Below, piece by piece: positions 44,671 through 57,915 of a stretch of 64,000 nt of DNA (its first letter is position 1; each line of letters opens with the position of its first letter). The notes below the pieces were generated by a model. That model had not been told where the DNA came from. It made no database searches and worked only from the letters and a program-made list of their open reading frames with translations. Origin of the DNA: CAYMKL01 sp964390805 (GTDB lineage: Bacteria; Chloroflexota; Anaerolineae; VGOG01); the NCBI GenBank assembly GCA_964390805.1, contig CAYMKL010000003.1, forward strand, positions 39,965 through 103,964, in the 5' to 3' direction. The translations under genes and the position numbers were made by a program.

Positions 44671-45429
44671 CTACTGAAGATTAACAGATGTGCCGCCGTC
44701 CACGACCAACATGGCCCCAGTGCACCAGGCTGAGTCGTCGCTGGCGAAGAAGAGAACCGGGCCAGTGATGTCCTCAGGCTGGCCCAGGCGTCCTAACGGA
44801 GCCCGCTTCGACCAGTACTCCCGCACCGCAGGATCGGCCAGGGCCTCGCGGTTGATGTCGGTCTCGACCGTGCCGGGCAAGACGGCGTTGCAGGTGATGC
44901 CGTGCGGCCCCAACGAGATGGCCATGGATTTCACCAGCAGATTGATGCCCGCTTTTGAAGCGCAGTAGTGCGCCTGTGAGCTGCCGCCGAACTCGGAAGA
45001 GATGGAACTGACGGCGATGATGCGCCCTTTCACCCCCTGCTCGACCATCACTTTGGCCACCGTCTGGGAGCATAGAAAGTAGCCTTTCAGATTCACGTCG
45101 AGCACCTGGTCCCACAGCTTCTCGCTCATGTCCAGGAAGTCCTCAAAGGGGCAGATTCCGGCATCGTTGACCAGGATGTCAATGGTGTTCCACTGTGCTA
45201 ACACTGCATCCACCATGGCCTGCACCTGGCCCTGGTCGGATACGTCGGTACGGACGAACATGGCCTGGCTCTCGACAGCCTTGATGAGGCGGACGGTCTC
45301 GTGGCCTTCCTCTTCGCGCAAGTCTACGATGGCTACCTTGGCGCCCTCCTGGCCAAAGCGCAGCGCGATCGCCCGGCCAATTCCGCGTGCTGCCCCGGTG
45401 ACAATGGCTACCTTGTCTTTCAGACGCAT
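44671..45429 (-). CDS. Short-chain dehydrogenase/reductase
   Basis: A 252-residue SDR: TGAARGIG near 12-19, NDAGI in place of the usual NNAG near 87-91, serine in VSSISSEFGGSSQ, YCASK near 155-159, and the C-terminal FLASD-like FFASDDSAWCTGAMLVVDGG. Real start is ATG 45429 with AAGGAT upstream; the frame further upstream is encoded by the inverted repeat at 45448-45480. First metabolic gene after the rhamnose importer, so a sugar or polyol dehydrogenase is likely. Confidence 0.87.
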   Translation of the reverse strand: MRLKDKVAIVTGAARGIGRAIALRFGQEGAKVAIVDLREEEGHETVRLIKAVESQAMFVRTDVSDQGQVQAMVDAVLAQWNTIDILVNDAGICPFEDFLDMSEKLWDQVLDVNLKGYFLCSQTVAKVMVEQGVKGRIIAVSSISSEFGGSSQAHYCASKAGINLLVKSMAISLGPHGITCNAVLPGTVETDINREALADPAVREYWSKRAPLGRLGQPEDITGPVLFFASDDSAWCTGAMLVVDGGTSVNLQ

Positions 45430-45447
45430 GATCCTTACCCTTGACCC

Positions 45448-45480
45448 AGGACTGGCAGCCCTGGAAGGACTGCCAGTCCT
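45448..45480. repeat. 11-bp inverted repeat after the binding-protein gene
   Basis: AGGACTGGCAG (45448-45458) and its complement (45470-45480) with an 11-base loop. It lies between the quadruple binding protein and the SDR gene; no T-run on the transcribed strand, so it may stabilise mRNA more than stop transcription. Confidence 0.7.
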
Positions 45481-45508
45481 GATCAGGTACATTAGTGTTG
45501 CGAAACGA

Positions 45509-49618
<4,110 letters not shown>

Positions 49619-49716
49619 TCTTCTACCCTCCTTGGTTGTTGAGAATTGTCCCCTTATCTGACAGTCGCGATTTCGTAGAGCACATGAGAGATCGTTTTTG
49701 CAGCACCTCCTTTCTC

Positions 49717-50733
49717 CTAAGCCACAGAGTCTTGCGGATGGCTGATTCGACGGCGGCGGTTCAGGATAGTACGAACCTGATTCGCCAGATTGGGAATTAG
49801 CACCGACAGAATCAAGAGGACGCCGACCACGCCCGTTTGCACGTGACCGGTGATATTGGCGAGCGACATCCCATTGCGTAGATTGAGAACAAGCAGGATA
49901 GACAGCAGCACGCCATAGATTGACCCGGAGCCGCCAAAGATGCTGACTCCACCCAGGAGCACCATAGTGATAATGTCCAGCTCGAAGCCGTTTGCCAGGT
50001 CCCCCCGGACTGCCCCCAGCCGGGCTGCAAACAGCAGTCCTGTCAGGGCGGCGATGGTGCCCGAGGCGGCGAACAGGAGCATCTTGACCCGGCGCACTTT
50101 GACGCCTGCGTAGCGGGCAACGTCACTGCTGTTGCCAATGACGTACACGTAGCGACCAAAGCCAGAGTAGGCCAGGATCACGATGGCAGCGGCTAGAAGA
50201 ATGAAAAAGATGATCATCGCCAGGGGGAAGGGGCCAATGAGGGGCTGCTGCCCCAGAGCATCGAACCACTCGGGAAAATGCCCAATAGAGCGATCCTCCA
50301 GCAGGACGCGGGCCAGCCCGCGATACATGATCAGAGTGGCCAAGGTGACGACCAGGGATGTAAGGCCCACATAGGCGATCCAGAAGCCGTTGAACAGGCC
50401 CCCGAGCACGCCAATGAGCAACCCAACCAGCAGGCCGGTCGGCACCGGCACGCCCCGCTCGAAGAGCCAGGCCAGAGCACAGGCAGACAGGCCCATCATC
50501 GAAGCCACCGATAGGTCAATCTCGGCGTTGATGATGATAAAGGTCATCACCAGAGCAACGATGATCTTTTCGATGGACAACTGGAACAGGTTTATCTGGT
50601 TTCCGATGCTGAGATAGGCCGGCGCCTGGATGGTGTTGATGACGATGATTACAAGCAGAAGGACAAGTAGCAACCCTTCCCAGCTCTTGAGTTTCTCCCA
50701 GGCTCCTGACAGAAACGCTCCACTACGCGACAT
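49717..50733 (-). CDS. Rhamnose-type ABC transporter permease (RhaQ/RhaP-like)
   Basis: A 338-residue inner-membrane permease of the BPD_transp_2 (ribose/rhamnose) family, about eight to ten hydrophobic segments. Characteristic stretches are NAEIDLSVASMMGLSA, GNSSDVARYAGVKVRRVKM and MVLLGGVSIFGGSGSIYGVLL. Its start overlaps the other permease gene by 11 bases. Confidence 0.9.
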   Translation of the reverse strand: MSRSGAFLSGAWEKLKSWEGLLLVLLLVIIVINTIQAPAYLSIGNQINLFQLSIEKIIVALVMTFIIINAEIDLSVASMMGLSACALAWLFERGVPVPTGLLVGLLIGVLGGLFNGFWIAYVGLTSLVVTLATLIMYRGLARVLLEDRSIGHFPEWFDALGQQPLIGPFPLAMIIFFILLAAAIVILAYSGFGRYVYVIGNSSDVARYAGVKVRRVKMLLFAASGTIAALTGLLFAARLGAVRGDLANGFELDIITMVLLGGVSIFGGSGSIYGVLLSILLVLNLRNGMSLANITGHVQTGVVGVLLILSVLIPNLANQVRTILNRRRRISHPQDSVA

Positions 50734-51790
50734 AGCTGCTTTCCTCCTGCTGTGTCTGGTCTTTGGCAGCCACAGTTTCTATTTGGAACCCGCTCCGGGC
50801 CCAGGCGTTGCGCAGACGGTTCATGATTACGGCGTCGGCAGCAACGGCCAGCAAAATGAGCAGGCCCAACAAAGCATCCCGCCAGAACTCGCTGATTTCC
50901 AGCCAGCGGATGAGGCTATTGTCAATCAGGTCTATCAAGATCGCACCGAGCAAGGCGCCGATGGCGGTGCCGACGCCACCATTGTTGCTCACCCCGCCGA
51001 CCACGACGGCGGCTATCGAGGATAGTTCCAGCCCCAGCCCAGCCACGACGGTGATGTTGCCAAAGCGGGTCAGGAACATGAAGCCTGCCAGCCCGGACAG
51101 CGCGCCGCACAGCACAAAGGCGATGAACACAATGCGCTGCGAGGGAAACCCGGCCACGCGGGCAGCATCGGGGTTCGACCCGATGGCGTACAGCCGGCGG
51201 CCATAGGGCAGGTAGGTGAGCATCAATTGGAAGAAGATAACGACGAGGATCATTGCGCCTACCATGACCCGCAGGTCCAGGTCGCCAAAGCTGACGATGT
51301 TAACCCGAGGCAAGTTCAGGATCCACTCCGGCAGATCTGCGGTCAGCACGGTCTGGGCATCCGAATACTCCACCAGCATTGTGCGATAGATGGCCAGCGT
51401 ACCCAGGGTCACGATCACGGCTGGGATCCGGCCATAGGCGACCAGCAGGCCATTGACGGAGCCCAGGATGGCGCCGACGCCGATGGCCATCAGGATCGCC
51501 ACTGCCGGCGCCATGTCGTTGTTGCCAGTCAACTGCTGCCCGACAAAGTAGGCCGTGAAGCCCACGATAGAACCGACCGAAAGGTCGTAGTTGCGCGTCA
51601 GGAAGACCAATGTTTGGCCAACAGCCATCACGCCGATAATGGCCACGCTGGTGGAGATCCGGTTAAAGAAACGGGGAGTGTAGTAGTTGTCAATCTGCGT
51701 TCCGAAGAATAGGAGCACAAAGATGATGAGGAGTAGGGTGACCAACTCGCGGATCTGATCGGGTTGAAAGCGGCGTCTCAGAGTGCTCAT
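50723..51790 (-). CDS. Rhamnose-type ABC transporter permease (RhaP/RhaQ-like)
   Basis: A 355-residue second BPD_transp_2 permease. Family segments are FLTRNYDLSVGSIVGFTAYF, AIGSNPDAARVAGFPSQRI and AAVVVGGVSNNGGVGTAIGALLG. It overlaps the ATPase gene by 4 bases (ATGA) and the following permease by 11 bases, a tightly coupled transporter unit. With its partner it forms a heterodimeric channel. Confidence 0.9.
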   Translation of the reverse strand: MSTLRRRFQPDQIRELVTLLLIIFVLLFFGTQIDNYYTPRFFNRISTSVAIIGVMAVGQTLVFLTRNYDLSVGSIVGFTAYFVGQQLTGNNDMAPAVAILMAIGVGAILGSVNGLLVAYGRIPAVIVTLGTLAIYRTMLVEYSDAQTVLTADLPEWILNLPRVNIVSFGDLDLRVMVGAMILVVIFFQLMLTYLPYGRRLYAIGSNPDAARVAGFPSQRIVFIAFVLCGALSGLAGFMFLTRFGNITVVAGLGLELSSIAAVVVGGVSNNGGVGTAIGALLGAILIDLIDNSLIRWLEISEFWRDALLGLLILLAVAADAVIMNRLRNAWARSGFQIETVAAKDQTQQEESSYVA

Positions 51791-53298
51791 TGCTGGTTCT
51801 CCATGGCTGCCTGTTTTTGTCCCATCGCCGCGGTCATGACGTTTTCCTGAGAGGCGTTTTCTCGATCAAAGATGCCCATTTGCCTACCTTCGCGCATGAC
51901 GATGATACGGTCACTCATCGCCAGCACCTCGGGCAGGTCAGACGAGATGAGGATGATGCCCAAGCCCCGCAGGGCCAGGTCGTTGATCATGTGATGCACC
52001 TCGGCTTTTGCGCCCACGTCAATGCCCCGCGTGGGTTCGTCTAGGATAAGGAGCTTGGGCTGAGCGTTGAGCCATTTGCTCAGCATGACTTTCTGTTGGT
52101 TGCCACCAGAGAGCTTGTCCACTCCAACCTTCACCGATGGTGTACGGATCGAGAGCCTCTCGCGGTATTTCTCGGCTGTGGCGGTTTCGTCCTTTTGCTT
52201 GACCAGGCCCAGGTTACTCAGGTATGTGCGCAGCATCGGCAGCGAGATGTTGGCTACGATTGACATTGGCATGGCCAGTCCAAGCTGGCGGCGGTCTTCG
52301 GTCACGTAGGCGATGCCCAAGCGCAGCGCTTGCTCGGGGGAACGGATCTTTTGCCCTTCCCCTTCGAGAGCGATTTCGCCGGAATCGGCTGGCTCGATCC
52401 CAAACAGCGCCAGAGCAACGTCAGTCCGACGGGAGCCGATCAGCCCGGCGAAACCCAACACCTCGCCGCGATACACGTCAAAGTTGATGTCGGAGAAGGC
52501 GGCCTCTTTGCTCAGGTCACGCACCGACATGAGCAGTTCGCCGCGCTCGGCCTCGCTCTTGGCAAAGAAATCCTCGATCTCGCGCCCCACCATGTCCCGG
52601 ATGATCTGTTCAGATGTGACTTCGGCCCGCGGCGTGGACGAGATCCACTTGCCATCGCGCAATACCGTCACCCGATCCGATATCTCGAGCACCTCTTCCA
52701 GCCGGTGCCCGATGAACAGAATGGCAACACCCTGGTCGCGTAGCGCGCGCACGATCCTGAACAACTGCGTCACCTCATGCGCCGAGAGTGACGCGGTCGG
52801 CTCATCCATGATCAGCACCCGCGCATCCAGTGAGATGGCCTTGGCAATCTCGACGGCCTGCTGAGCGGCCAGCGTCAGGCCGCGTGCTGGCATGCGCACA
52901 TCGAGTTGCACATCCAGCCTGGCCAGGATCGCTTCGGCGTCCCGGCACATCTTGCCCCTGCGCACAATGGGGCCGCGTCCACGGTGGCTGATAAAGATGT
53001 TCTCGGCGACGTTAAGATCGGGGTAGACCATCGGCTCCTGATAAATAGCGGCAATGCCGTAAGCCTGTGCCTGCTGGGAATTATGAATCTGCACGGGCTT
53101 CCCATCCAGCAGGATTTCACCCTGATCAGGTCTGTAGATGCCTGTCACGATCTTGATGAGGGTGGACTTCCCTGCCCCATTCTCGCCCACCAGACCATGG
53201 ATCTCACCTGGGTAGAGAAAAAAAGACACATCGTCCAGAGCTTGGGTCATGTCAAAGCGCTTGGAAATGTGCCTCGTTTCTATAATGGGTGCTTTCAT
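51787..53298 (-). CDS. Sugar ABC transporter ATPase, double domain (RhaT-like)
   Basis: A 503-residue ATPase with two nucleotide-binding domains, as in RbsA/RhaT. Domain 1: Walker A GENGAGKST near 38-46, Walker B VLIMDEPTASLS; its signature is degenerate (LTLAAQQAVEIAKAI). Domain 2 (from about 255): canonical LSGGNQQKVMLSKWL and LLILDEPTRGIDVGAK but a weak Walker A (GLIGSRRTD), the usual asymmetry of this family. Ribosome site AGAGGGG. Confidence 0.92.
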   Translation of the reverse strand: MKAPIIETRHISKRFDMTQALDDVSFFLYPGEIHGLVGENGAGKSTLIKIVTGIYRPDQGEILLDGKPVQIHNSQQAQAYGIAAIYQEPMVYPDLNVAENIFISHRGRGPIVRRGKMCRDAEAILARLDVQLDVRMPARGLTLAAQQAVEIAKAISLDARVLIMDEPTASLSAHEVTQLFRIVRALRDQGVAILFIGHRLEEVLEISDRVTVLRDGKWISSTPRAEVTSEQIIRDMVGREIEDFFAKSEAERGELLMSVRDLSKEAAFSDINFDVYRGEVLGFAGLIGSRRTDVALALFGIEPADSGEIALEGEGQKIRSPEQALRLGIAYVTEDRRQLGLAMPMSIVANISLPMLRTYLSNLGLVKQKDETATAEKYRERLSIRTPSVKVGVDKLSGGNQQKVMLSKWLNAQPKLLILDEPTRGIDVGAKAEVHHMINDLALRGLGIILISSDLPEVLAMSDRIIVMREGRQMGIFDRENASQENVMTAAMGQKQAAMENQQ

Positions 53299-53362
53299 TT
53301 AGATTTCCCCTCTGTTTGGACTACATGCCCACCGTGCTTTTTACGGCAGCAGTGAGTCCGGC

Positions 53363-54136
53363 TCAAGCGATGATCACGTCCACGCCAGCTTCTCGGAGTG
53401 CGGCCACCATATCGGGCGGCGCACCTTCGTCAGTGATAACGCAATCCACCTGGTCAATTGAGGCAAAGGAAGCAAAGCCAACTCGCCCCCATTTGCTGCT
53501 GTCCACAACGGCAATGACTTGCTTGGCTTCCGAGACCAAATCCCGCTTGATGGCTACCTCGGCGCTATTGACGTCCGTCAGTCCTTCTTCAAGAGTTAGT
53601 CCCTTAGCGCCAAAAAAGCCTTTCTGAAGGTTGAACTGCTTGATGAATTCGTGGCCTTCGGCGCCGACCAGGGAAACCGAGTCACGGCGTAGAAAGCCAC
53701 CAGGCATGAGGACAGTAATACCCGGCGCGTCGAGCAGGGCCAGCGCGATGAAGATGCCATTGGTGATGACAGTGAGTTCGCGGCGTCCTTTGACTTGATT
53801 AGCCAATGCCAGAGCCGTCGTGCTGGCATCAAGGGCAATGGCTTCACCATCTTCAACCATAGAGGCGGCAGCGGCGCCGATGAGGTGTTTCTGTGAGGAG
53901 TGCAGGCGGCGGCGGGCATCGAAGGATAGTTCGAGGTTGCTTCGGTCAAGAGCGATGGCCCCCCCGTGGGTACGGGTCAGCAAGCCTTGCGTAGCTAGAG
54001 CATCCAGGTCAGTGCGGATGGTGGCCTGCGACACGCCAAACCGTTCGCTGAGATCGGTGACGGATACACGCCCTACTTGATCCAGCAGGGCGATGATCTG
54101 TTCTCGTCGCTCTTGCAGAAACAACCCTGGGCTCAT
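53363..54136 (-). CDS. DeoR/GlpR-family transcriptional regulator
   Basis: A 257-residue repressor: N-terminal DeoR winged helix (about 5-60, VSVTDLSERFGVSQATIRTDLDALATQGLLTRTHGGA) and C-terminal sugar-phosphate sensor domain (75-250, with DASTTALALAN, NGIFIALALL and AEVAIKRDLV). Likely controls the rhamnose importer and kinase genes on either side, responding to a sugar phosphate. It has its own promoter at 54225-54253. Confidence 0.9.
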   Translation of the reverse strand: MSPGLFLQERREQIIALLDQVGRVSVTDLSERFGVSQATIRTDLDALATQGLLTRTHGGAIALDRSNLELSFDARRRLHSSQKHLIGAAAASMVEDGEAIALDASTTALALANQVKGRRELTVITNGIFIALALLDAPGITVLMPGGFLRRDSVSLVGAEGHEFIKQFNLQKGFFGAKGLTLEEGLTDVNSAEVAIKRDLVSEAKQVIAVVDSSKWGRVGFASFASIDQVDCVITDEGAPPDMVAALREAGVDVIIA

Positions 54137-54224
54137 CCATCATCACCATGACCGTGAGCTATGTTCGACTCAGCAGATCGCAGAAAGCAAGGACTTATCC
54201 ACGAGCAGCGCGCCGAACAATTAT

Positions 54225-54253
54225 ATCTTACCACACTTTTCAAAAAAAGTCAA
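54225..54253 (-). promoter_or_regulatory. Candidate sigma-70 promoter of the DeoR-family regulator
   Basis: On the minus strand TTGACT and TAAGAT are 17 bases apart, in the only clearly AT-rich spacer of the minus-strand run. A better -10 sequence (TATAAT) lies 4 bases further on but at 21-base spacing. Confidence 0.55.
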
Positions 54254-54320
54254 TAGGCAAACGATACCAAACGCACATAAACACAAACTTCCACAGATAA
54301 TTGATAGGACTGACGGGTTT

Positions 54321-55808
54321 CTAGCCAATCTGCTCCATCAAGGCCAGCAGACGGGTGTAAGCCTCGTCCCATCCACTCTGGTCGGAGGGCTCGTAGCTGA
54401 CCAAGTCGAAGGAGTTGCGTACAACCTGGCGTCCCTCCTCCAGCGATCCGATGTGCCCCAGCGCCATTGCCTGCACAATGATATTGCCGGTGGCTGTGGC
54501 CTCGATAGGCCCGCTAATCACCGGGCGGCCGAGCGCATCAGCGGTGAACTGGGACAGCAGCCGGTTCTGCGTTCCGCCCCCCACGATGTGGATGGGATCC
54601 AGGCGGAGACCCAGCATCTCCTCAACCCGCTCCAGCACCCAGCGATATTTGAGCGCAATGCCCTCCAGTGCACAGCGAACGATGGCCCCTTTGCTTTGTG
54701 GCAGCGGTTGGTTCGTCCTATGGCAAAAGGCACGGATGCGGGCAGGCATATCGCCAGGCTTGAGAAACTCGCTATAGTCGGGGTCAATGACAGATCGTAG
54801 AGGAGCGGCCTGAGACGCCATCTGCGTCAGTTCATCATACGTGAATTCTTCGCCCTGGTGCGTCCACGTGCGGCGACATTCTTGCACCAGCCACAATCCC
54901 ATGATGTTCCTGGAAAAGCGGAAGGTGCCGCACACGCCCCCCTCGTTGGTGAAGTTGAAAGCCAGGCTTTGTTCGTTGATGACCGGTTCCGGCAACTCGG
55001 CGCCCATGATTGACCACGTGCCGGAACTGATCCAGGCGAAGCCTGGGCCTTCGGCGGGGACCGCAGCTACTGCCGACCCGGTGTCGTGGCAAGCAGGGGC
55101 GATGACCGGCAGGCCGCTCACTCCAACTTCCTCAGCCACCGCTGGCAACAATTGGCCCAGGACAGTCCCCGGCGGCACGATCTCGGGAAAGATGTGGGTG
55201 GGGATGCCCAACCGTTCGAGCAGCGGGATGGCCCAATCGCCCTGGCGCGGGTTGTAACACTGGGTAGTGGTAGCATTGCTGAACTCGCACACCTTGCGCC
55301 CGGTGAGCCAGTAGTTGAACAGGTCGGGCATGGTCAAGAAGGTCTCGGCGATTTCGAGGGCTGGCGAGCGGCCGACGATCATGGCCAGCAACTGATAGAG
55401 GCTATTAATCTGCATGAACTGAATGCCGGTCTGCTCGAATATCTCCCCGCGGGGCACGCGGCGGAAGGCCGCATCGAGCATGCCATCGGTCCGGCTGTCG
55501 CGGTAGTGGTAGGGATTCGAGATCAGCGCGCCGTCCCGGTCAAGCAGGCCGAAATCCACCCCCCACGTGTCAAGACCGATGCCCGCCAGGTCTCCACCAT
55601 GCTCGCGGGCGGCCACGGCCATCGCCTGTTTTATCTCTGTCCACAGACGCAATACATCCCAGTGCATACCGTCTGGCAAGTATACGGGGACATTGGGAAA
55701 CCGGCTCACCTCTGAGAGCCGAATCCGTTCACCGTCGAATCGGCCGAGTATGGCGCGACCGCTCTCCGCGCCCAGGTCAAAGGTCAGAAAATTGAGTGAG
55801 TGAACCAT
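54321..55808 (-). CDS. rhaB: Rhamnulokinase
   Basis: A 495-residue FGGY sugar kinase. The N-terminal phosphate loop is TFDLGAESGRAILGRF, the form typical of RhaB. GLDTWGVDFGLLDRDG, a catalytic aspartate in that segment, FAWISSGTWSIMG, and the C-terminal HIVGGGTQNRLLSQFTADA with FGGY-type adenine site are present. It makes L-rhamnulose 1-phosphate. ATG 55808 has AGGGGAG 6-8 bases upstream; ATG 55814 would sit directly on that site. Confidence 0.9.
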   Translation of the reverse strand: MVHSLNFLTFDLGAESGRAILGRFDGERIRLSEVSRFPNVPVYLPDGMHWDVLRLWTEIKQAMAVAAREHGGDLAGIGLDTWGVDFGLLDRDGALISNPYHYRDSRTDGMLDAAFRRVPRGEIFEQTGIQFMQINSLYQLLAMIVGRSPALEIAETFLTMPDLFNYWLTGRKVCEFSNATTTQCYNPRQGDWAIPLLERLGIPTHIFPEIVPPGTVLGQLLPAVAEEVGVSGLPVIAPACHDTGSAVAAVPAEGPGFAWISSGTWSIMGAELPEPVINEQSLAFNFTNEGGVCGTFRFSRNIMGLWLVQECRRTWTHQGEEFTYDELTQMASQAAPLRSVIDPDYSEFLKPGDMPARIRAFCHRTNQPLPQSKGAIVRCALEGIALKYRWVLERVEEMLGLRLDPIHIVGGGTQNRLLSQFTADALGRPVISGPIEATATGNIIVQAMALGHIGSLEEGRQVVRNSFDLVSYEPSDQSGWDEAYTRLLALMEQIG

Positions 55809-55859
55809 TATCATCTCCCCTTTCGGTCGGGTGGTCAGGTGGTCAAGTTGTCCTTCCCC

Positions 55860-56873
55860 CTAGAGAAGAGACTTGACTGCTTGGACAACCCGCTCCACAC
55901 TAGGCACGTAGAACTGCTCCATGACCGGGGCGAAGGGAACCGGCGTGTCGGGCGCCGATACCCGCTTGATGGGCGCGTCCAACCAGAAGAGGGCCTCCTC
56001 GGCAACGATGGCAGCGACTTCGGCGGCCCAGCCGCCGGTGAGATTGTCCTCCTCCACGATGACCAGTCGGCCGGTTTTGCGTACTGATTCCAGGATCAAT
56101 TCTTTGTCCAACGGCACCAGCGTACGCGGATCAATCACCTCGGCCTCGATCCCCTCCTCCGCCAATTGCTCGGCAGCGGCCAGAGCGCGATACATCGTCA
56201 GCAGCTTGCCGACGATGGTAACGTCCATCCCCTCGCGGCGAATAACCCCCTCCCCAATGGGAACCAGATATTCCTCGTCCGGCACTTCACCGACGGGACT
56301 GAGCGCGCCCCGCTCGGAGCGGGGGCCCTTACTACCGTAGAGAAGTTTGTGCTCGAAGACAACAACCGGGTTATCATCTCGGACGGCGCTTTTGAGCAGT
56401 CCCTTGGCGTCGTAGGCCGTGGAGGGAGCTACAACCTTGAGGCCAGGAATGTGGATGATGAAGGCTTCCAGGCTCTGGGCGTGTTGCGCGCCCCGGCTGG
56501 TCGCACCGACTGGCACCCGCATCACCATGGGTACTTTGACCATGCCCCCCGACATGTATCTCATCTTGGCGGCCTGGTTGGCCAGTTGATCCATCGCGCA
56601 AAACAAGAAGTCGCCGTACTGCACGTCGGCGATCGGACGCAGGCCAGCCATAGCCGCCCCAATGGCCACGCCGGTGAGACCCGCCTCGGAGATAGGCGTG
56701 TCCAGGATACGCTGGTGGCCGAACTCCTTAGATAGCCCCAGCGTGACGGTGAACGCGCCGCCGAATCCACCTTCGATTCCGATGTCCTCACCGATGCAGA
56801 AAACGCGGGGGTCGCGCGCCATCTCCTCGCGGATGGCCTGGCGTAAGGCTTCAGCAATACCCATCTTTGCCAT
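55860..56873 (-). CDS. 2-oxoacid dehydrogenase E1 beta (third set)
   Basis: A 337-residue E1 beta subunit: ALRQAIREEMARDPRVFCIGEDIG, DTPISEAGLTGVAIGAA, QHAQSLEAFIIHIPGLK, EVIDPRTLVPLDKE. Residues about 181-193 (SKGPRSERGALSPVG) interrupt a normally tight LLYG-x-K-G-x-VPDEEYLVP segment and are encoded by a C/G palindrome. ATG 56873 comes one base after the alpha-subunit stop. No E2/E3 next to it. Confidence 0.9.
   Translation of the reverse strand: MAKMGIAEALRQAIREEMARDPRVFCIGEDIGIEGGFGGAFTVTLGLSKEFGHQRILDTPISEAGLTGVAIGAAMAGLRPIADVQYGDFLFCAMDQLANQAAKMRYMSGGMVKVPMVMRVPVGATSRGAQHAQSLEAFIIHIPGLKVVAPSTAYDAKGLLKSAVRDDNPVVVFEHKLLYGSKGPRSERGALSPVGEVPDEEYLVPIGEGVIRREGMDVTIVGKLLTMYRALAAAEQLAEEGIEAEVIDPRTLVPLDKELILESVRKTGRLVIVEEDNLTGGWAAEVAAIVAEEALFWLDAPIKRVSAPDTPVPFAPVMEQFYVPSVERVVQAVKSLL
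56296..56332. repeat. GC palindrome inserted in the third E1 beta gene
   Basis: CCCCGCTC (56309-56316) and GAGCGGGG (56318-56325) form a hairpin within a region absent from the other two E1 beta sequences in this window. Confidence 0.6.
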
Positions 56874-56874
56874 G

Positions 56875-57897
56875 TCAGGTCTCCACCTGGCCAACGGCCA
56901 GGACATCCTCAGGTGAGTGGAAAACGTGTTTCAGCGTGTCGGTGGGCTCCGGTGAGGGGCTTTCTTCGGCAAAGGCGACAGCCTCGTCAACCAGCGCTAT
57001 CACCTCCTGTTCCATGGCCGCCAGCGTTTCATCGGTGGCCAGGCCCACTTCTTTGAGACGTTCGGCCAGGCGCGGAATGGGGTCTTTCACCTTCCACATC
57101 GCCTCTTCCTCTTTGGAGCGATAGGTGCGCGGGTCGCTGCGCGAGTGTCCGCACAGGCGATACGTTTTACATTCGATAAGCGTTGGGCCTTCGCCCCGGC
57201 GAGCGCGAGCAATCGCCTCCCCCGCAACGTGATAGACCATCTCCACATCGTTGCCGTCCACCACCACGCCGGGCATGCCGTAGGCGGCGGCGCGGTCGGC
57301 AATGTCCTCAATCTTGAAGGCCACGGAGACCGGTGTCGAGGCGGCATACAGGTTGTTTTCACAGACGTAGATCACGGGCAGGTCCCATAAGGCCGCCATG
57401 TTCATCCCTTCGTGGAATGCGCCCTCGTTGGCCGCGCCTTCGCCGAAAAAGCAGACGGCCACCCGACTTGTCCTGAGCCCAGTCGAAGGGTCGGTGCCCA
57501 GTCGCTTGGCAGCCAGACCTACCCCAGCCGCGATAGGGATGTTGGCCCCGACAATGGCGATGGCCGGGAACATGCCGACCTGGATGTCACCGATGTGCAT
57601 TGAGCCGCCTTTGGCCTTGCAGCAGCCGGTGCTTTTGGCGAACAACTCGGCCATAATCGCTCGCGGCGCGACTCCCTTGGCGATGGCGTGACCGTGCGGC
57701 CGGTGGGTGCTGAGCAAGTAGTCGTCGGGGCGCAGGCGAGCGCAGACACCGGTGGCAACCGCCTCCTGACCGATGTAAAGGTGAAGCGTAGAGGGAATGC
57801 GTCCGTGCATGTAGAGGTGATTGCACCGCTCTTCGAAACGACGGATAGTGAGCATGGTGCGATACATGTCTAGCAATGGAATCCCGGGCTTGGGCAT
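56875..57897 (-). CDS. 2-oxoacid dehydrogenase E1 alpha (third set)
   Basis: A 340-residue E1 alpha subunit. The thiamine diphosphate motif begins GEG instead of GDG (GEGAANEGAFHEGMN, from about 152). GGSMHIGDIQVGMFPAIAIVGAN and ECKTYRLCGHSRSDPRTYR are family segments. Residues 137-144 (PSTGLRTS) are a repeat-derived insertion between KRLGTD and RVAVCFFG. ATG 57897 with GGGGAG 8 bases upstream is preferred over TTG 57900. Confidence 0.9.
   Translation of the reverse strand: MPKPGIPLLDMYRTMLTIRRFEERCNHLYMHGRIPSTLHLYIGQEAVATGVCARLRPDDYLLSTHRPHGHAIAKGVAPRAIMAELFAKSTGCCKAKGGSMHIGDIQVGMFPAIAIVGANIPIAAGVGLAAKRLGTDPSTGLRTSRVAVCFFGEGAANEGAFHEGMNMAALWDLPVIYVCENNLYAASTPVSVAFKIEDIADRAAAYGMPGVVVDGNDVEMVYHVAGEAIARARRGEGPTLIECKTYRLCGHSRSDPRTYRSKEEEAMWKVKDPIPRLAERLKEVGLATDETLAAMEQEVIALVDEAVAFAEESPSPEPTDTLKHVFHSPEDVLAVGQVET
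57467..57490 (-). repeat. CCTTCGAC/GCTCAGGAC 24-mer in the third E1 alpha gene
   Basis: Identical base for base to 35221-35244 and read in the same frame as PSTGLRTS. The 24 bases add eight residues without disturbing the frame. Confidence 0.85.
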
Positions 57898-57915
57898 CAA
57901 TCCATCTCCCCGTGG